Part shown: positions 59,724-64,000 of the stretch, piece by piece
Position numbering within the stretch: the first letter of the stretch is position 1
How the letters are laid out: each line of letters starts with the position of its first letter
Origin: Cryptomeria japonica
Lineage: Eukaryota; Streptophyta; Pinopsida; Cupressales; Cupressaceae
Direction: 5' to 3'
Assembly (NCBI RefSeq): GCF_030272615.1
Contig: NC_081406.1
Span: 265,765,192 to 265,829,191, forward strand
Length of the DNA: 64,000 bases
Notes under the pieces: model-generated
The model's database searches: none
Told to the model about the DNA's origin: nothing
What the model saw: only the letters and a program-made list of their open reading frames with translations
Position numbers and translations under genes: made by a program

Positions 59724-60446
59724 ATGTTAAGATCCTTCTTTAATTTCCCAGTGAGAATCAAGTCATCTTCAACTTCTAAGGCCAAAAACTGTACATGTAT
59801 CAAATCCCTTACAAGTGCTCTTATCAATAGAAAGATTACTTCTGACACTTGAGAGTTGACAAACAAACACTTGAGATTATGTAGAGTTGGTTGAGTAGCA
59901 GTTGTGATTCGGTTCTTCAATTTGTTGAACTTAGAAACAAAATATCACTTAGGTTCATTTGGGTGAGTTGTGCCAAAAGAGCATGCACATCTTCCATTGG
60001 TTTAAACCTTGCTTCAAACTAGGTCTTGAGTGTATCCCAATTGTTAATAGTTTGTGGTGCGAAGTGATAAAACTAATCTGCAACCGCACCTTGCAATGTT
60101 TCAACAAAATCCCTATTGAAACATCTTCATTCTCTACACCAATAATACCACATGCAATATAAAAAGCGGTGATATTCTTATTTGCGTGTTGTTTTACATC
60201 CACATAGAACATCAAGATGTTCTTTTGTGAACCTTGCAGATGTGGATGAAGAGGTGTAGTCAAATTGAGAGGACCAAAATTTTGTCCCCAAGGACCTTGA
60301 GTAGCCATTCTCATTGGTTGTAATGGTGGAATTACAAACCTTTGAACTTGTGGTTTAACTAAAGGTCTAATAGCACTAGAAGATTCACCAGTTATAGGAG
60401 ATCTTAGATTTGTAGGCAGAAAGATCTTTGTACACTAAAGTTAACT
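59724..60446 (-). pseudogene. Ty3/gypsy gag fragment
   Basis: The minus-strand frames give MRMATQGPWGQNF, KNILMFYVDVKQHANKNITAF, a shifted RPSLKQGLNQWKMC, then LHNLKCLFVNSQ, LLIRALVRDL and LEVEDDLILTGKLKKD. This is the order of a retrotransposon Gag (PF03732-type) domain and the segment after it. The rest of the gag and all of pol are absent here. It is cut on the left by LTR Q and on the right by LTR N. A Pro-rich piece at about 61195-61285 (minus: ALPYPPPLQDPAAI) may be its N-terminus beyond N. Confidence 0.7.
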
Positions 60447-61193
60447 TGTTGAGTGCCCCAAATTTGGTAGGAATCTTACAAATTTGTCCCTCAAAGTCCT
60501 ATCAACGATTAATGGTTAACTCAACCTTACCACATGATTAGAGACTTTCTCTCTAACTCACCCTCATCTAACCCAAGGGTCTCATCAAGAACTCATGGCT
60601 TTGACCCTAGTTAACCCAACCACAACCTTACCTCCCAAGGTAACTACCATCTCCTCTCAACCCCTCTCAAGGTGACGTTTCTCAACATGGGATTGGATTG
60701 AATCCCTCACATGGATTGATAACTTTCAATCCTAGCCTTTGTTGAGATTTCTCAATCTCAACCATCCAATTCACTATTTTGCCTATAAATAGAGCCTCAT
60801 TCCTCAACCCCTCTCAAGGTGACGTTTGTCAACATGGGATTGGATTGAATCCCTCACATGGATTGATAACTTTGAATGATAGCCCTTGTTGAGATTTCTC
60901 AATCTCAACCATCCAATTCAGTATTTTGCTTATAAATAGAACCTCATTCCTCAAGCAAAAGGGGGAGCATTGTGAGCATTGTCATAATAGGTACATTATC
61001 ATTGTTACTTAGAATTTGAGTATTTTGTAGGAAGCCATTGTATTTGGTTCTAACTCTTCCACTTATTGGAATTGCTATTTAACCTCTAATACTTCATTTG
61101 CATCTTCATTCAACACTTGACACAATCAGCCATCTCCCATCCTCCATTCGACATTCCTTTCGTGCTAAGTGCTCAAACTGAGGGCATACATCA
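60447..61193 (+). repeat. LTR-like segment N with a duplicated promoter block
   Basis: It starts TGTTGAGTGCCCC and probably ends GGGCATACATCA, inside a gag fragment. It contains two TATAAATAGA boxes on the plus strand (60784 and 60931), followed by AAAAGGGGGAGCA. No target duplication was found at these edges, so the borders are provisional. Confidence 0.5.
60656..60949 (+). repeat. Two 147-bp tandem copies, each with a TATA box
   Basis: CTCAACCCCTCTCAAGGTG starts at 60656 and 60803. Each copy runs through GGGATTGGATTGAATCCC and ends after TATAAATAGA and CCTCATTCCTCA. The copies differ at only a few bases. The block looks like a duplicated core promoter with its upstream region. Confidence 0.9.
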
Positions 61194-61299
61194 AATAGCA
61201 GCAGGATCTTGAAGAGGAGGAGGGTAAGGAAGAGCCATGGCATAGGGAGCATCAAGAGGAAGTTCATTTTGTTTTGTTCATTTCCTAGTTACCTTCTTG

Positions 61300-62670
61300 T
61301 TTACCAATCTTTCTTGATATGTTTTGAAAGGGTTTGAGTTCATTATGTTTGTGGTTGAGCATGTTATTTAAATGATCTCATATTGGTTTTCTACTAATCC
61401 TCATTTTCATTGCATTCACACTAATTACAAATTCTGGACCCAAGAATCATGATACACATGCTACACAAGCCGATGCACATCCTCAAATTTTGGACTTTAT
61501 CTGGACCCAAATACCATTTCACAAAGAAACAAGAATAAGAATAGGACCAAGATACACAATAACACCATATTCAATAACCTAAAATATTCGGATCATCAAA
61601 ACATCTTCCAAATCATCAAAGATTCTAGGAACACACATTTCAGATCACCAATATCAAGAACAACAGAGACATTAATACCAACCAATATGTTGACATAAGT
61701 GACAATTACTTAATAACACCATTTCATCCACAATAATCACATCTGCAACAAAGTTGTATATCAAAGATTAAAAATCTTGATGTTTAAGACAAATGTAGAA
61801 GTGTGCATGTTTGAAGTGATTTGCAGTGATATCTTATATGTTTGACACACCACACATAGTGGCAAGGCAAATTTTTTTTGTCTCTGACATTAACATACTA
61901 TCTACTAAGGTAGAGACACAATAACCCTGTTTGCACTCCTTCACATATCAAGATATTGTCTCGTGGTTCAAAAGTTAAGATTGTTGAGCTATTGAATGTT
62001 ATATTTATAGTTTTAGACCATATCTTCCACAAAGAAGGTTAGAGATGACAAAGTACTAGACTATGCCAAGGCAAAGCAAAGGGTCTCAGAAGACTAGTTG
62101 GAATGCTTTGATTTGGTCAGCCATAAGTTTTTTTTTCATAGTGCAAAAATGATACACTTGTACTGATATGCCATGTCTTCCCCTATAAAAGTGGTTATGT
62201 ACTTGCACTGGTATGTATTAATCAAGCTTTGAAAATGATGCATGTAGAGTTGTTTGAAAAGTATAAAAATTATTTTTTCTTGATCCACATAGTGATATTC
62301 ATCCCCTTCTAGTAACACAAACAATACAATATTGTCTCTCTTAGTGACTAATCGGTGATGGGTCAACATGAAATTGTTTTCATGCTTGCACCATGTTTCT
62401 TTGTGTCCATGCTACTTCAAGAGTTTTCATTGAGATGAGTTTAGGACCAATTGAATCTTGTTTTGAACCAAAACATGTTATCTCTCATAAATTATGAGTT
62501 ATGTGGCTGACTAGTGTGATGCTCTACAAGTTTCATCTACTACCAATCTATTTCATGTTTTGAATATTTGTGGAGGGTATTTCCTATGGCCAACTAATGA
62601 AATCAATTCATGTCTCATCTATATCTCATCTTGGAGCTGACTTGATTGAGGTTTTGAATAATGTAGTGGA
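61300..62670. other. Noncoding stretch, nothing supported
   Basis: About 1.4 kb without an ORF above background, RNA gene or identifiable LTR pair. Confidence 0.6.
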
Positions 62671-62897
62671 TACATACGTACATATGTATGTATGTGTGTA
62701 TATGTATACACATGTGTGTGTGTGTACGCGCGTGCGTGTGTGTGTGTGTTTATGTATATGTATGTATATGTGTGTGTGTGTGTGTATGTATGTACATACA
62801 TACATATACATATACATACATACATACATAAATACATACATACATACATACATACATACATACACACACACACATACACACACACACATCTATATAT
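62671..62897. repeat. Composite microsatellite with palindromic centre
   Basis: TATG/TGTG repeats run into CATA/CACA repeats, with the switch near 62795 (TATGTATGTACATACATA). The two arms are complementary, so a long hairpin or cruciform can form. Apparent ORFs across it are repeat artefacts. Confidence 0.95.
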
Positions 62898-63102
62898 AGA
62901 AGATCAAAATTAGTATGTTAAATACATGTGTGTGTGTGTAGAAGATCAAAATTGTTAAAAAAAAGGGTGTGTGGTGATAATGTGCAAATGTTGAAGACAA
63001 TGATCCAGAAGTAGTTATTTGTGCATAACACAAATAATTGCTGACTGATCAGTGTAGTAAAGTCATCAATTATAATCATTCCTTTTTTCCCAAAATTGCA
63101 CT

Positions 63103-63340
63103 TTAGGGAGTTGTTGCTTCCTTGAGTTGATGCCCTGAAAACAAAGTTATTGTGTTTTAGGAAGTTGTTGCTTCCTTGGGTTGAAGCCCTAAAACAAAGT
63201 TGTAATCTTATTTATACTATTGCGATGCTGGATTTGGACAATAGCTCCAAGAAACTATCTCATTGTGGTTTTTCCCTTATTGGGTTTTCCATGTAAACAT
63301 GTTGTTATGATTGTGTGCTTCTGTGTTTTCCTTCTTGTAG
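63103..63340 (+). repeat. LTR-like fragment with a 53-bp tandem duplication
   Basis: AGTTGTTGCTTCCTTG occurs with a period of 53 bases (GTTGTTGCTT at 63111 and 63164). It is followed by GTGGTTTTTCCC and GGGTTTTCCATG near 63263, the motif found towards the end of copia-type LTRs in this window. LTR edges were not found. Confidence 0.55.
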
Positions 63341-64000
63341 TTAGATAATTACTTTTGATAAATGGTTGTTAATCAAATTAAGAAGTTTATTAAACTTTTC
63401 AATAAACAATATACACATCCAAAAACTCCTATTACATAGCTAATGTCAAATCTAAAACTAGATCAAGGTATATATCAAATATGCAAATTGACACTCCAAC
63501 TAAAGTTTGGCTAATAATAAAAATCATGCAGCAACAAAGAACAATCACAATAATTCTCATATATAGTGAAAAACTATTACATATAATTTAATCAAGTCAC
63601 CATAACTCTTCCAAGTTCTCCACATCCAAAGCGTATGAACATGAACCTCTAAGTAGCCATATAAAAGTGAAATAAAACCTACAAATGATATCACATAACA
63701 TGTGCTTCTGCCAACACCTTGAAGTGCTAAGTTATGCCAAGTTAGACTTATTACAACCCCAAGTAAAAATCCTTAGCAACATAAAACTATTCAATCTCTC
63801 CGATCAAATAAAATATATTTTCTTGTATAATCAAATAGAATGTAAGCCTCTCTTACAAAAAGAAGATAAAATCAAATATGGATTTCCAAAAGTAGGAATA
63901 ATCCCAATAACATCTCCAAAAACTCCTCATGACTGACATCATAAATAAATTTATATGGACAAGGAAATTAAAATGATAAGTTACACTCCTCAAATGAACC
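63341..64000. other. Noncoding stretch at the window end
   Basis: AT-rich sequence with no gene or repeat that I can support. The plus-strand frame at 63685-63936 has no recognisable content. Confidence 0.55.

Noticed and set aside
60656-60949. Two-unit repeat considered as the start of a CRISPR-like array
   Set aside because: Only two adjacent direct copies without spacers, with TATA boxes, in a plant transposon context.
62570-62913. Several overlapping ORFs on both strands with Cys/Val/Tyr or His/Thr repeats
   Set aside because: They are translations of the TATG/TGTG microsatellite in different frames, not genes.
1-64000. Search for tRNA and rRNA genes
   Set aside because: The only tRNA-related strings are short primer sites complementary to initiator-Met tRNA; no cloverleaf or rRNA signature was seen by eye.

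Overview
The window reads as repeat-dense chromosomal DNA of a seed plant with a large genome. A conifer or other gymnosperm is my best guess, but that is an inference from the old, deeply nested, solo-LTR-rich landscape; no host marker gene is visible. I found no intact cellular gene, rRNA, tRNA or CRISPR. Nearly everything assignable is an LTR retrotransposon or a remnant of one, and all larger reading frames carry stops or frameshifts except short stretches. Element letters below are mine.

Left part (1-36 kb). Element D (1-3516, +) is the 3' half of a two-ORF non-autonomous LTR element. Next comes a disrupted unit M (3517-4293 and 31063-about 35.7 kb, +) with a degenerate long ORF. M is split by a Ty3/gypsy chromovirus G (4294-31062, minus strand; CCTTG target duplication at both ends). 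G is itself split three times: by E (5340-11551; ATCTG duplication; no visible LTRs; one long unfamiliar ORF), by B (11954-19595, minus) and by A (21513-28231, +; CATCT duplication). E holds a solo LTR, P (6097-7345; GTTAC duplication). Read around these insertions, G gives gag, protease, RT, RNase H, integrase and chromodomain in order.

Middle part (36-52 kb). L (about 36.29-39.76 kb, minus) is a Ty1/copia-like gag-protease ORF followed by a long acidic extension in place of integrase and RT, with one LTR. A third unfamiliar ORF, K (41.98-49.72 kb, minus), is interrupted by a 4.2-kb LTR-like insertion H (AGGTG duplication), a solo LTR I (ACATT) and a solo LTR J (ACTCT).

Right part (52-64 kb). 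C (52872-59593, minus) is a full-length two-ORF element inserted in an LTR (Q) related to the LTR of D. Beyond it lie a gypsy gag fragment, an LTR with a duplicated 147-bp promoter block, a composite microsatellite and another LTR-like fragment.

The main result is that A, B, C and D share one plan: LTR, initiator-Met-tRNA primer site, ORF1 (coiled coil plus about four CCHC zinc knuckles), a spacer that may hold a promoter, ORF2 (about 1,000-1,150 codons; a conserved N-terminal domain I do not recognise, a basic linker, a coiled-coil tail), several polypurine tracts, LTR. No protease, integrase or RT is encoded, so they would depend on another element for movement. A second unfamiliar protein family (ORF-X) occurs three times, in E, M and K, and may be distantly related to ORF2. 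I describe these as families new to me; whether they already have repeat-database names has to be searched.
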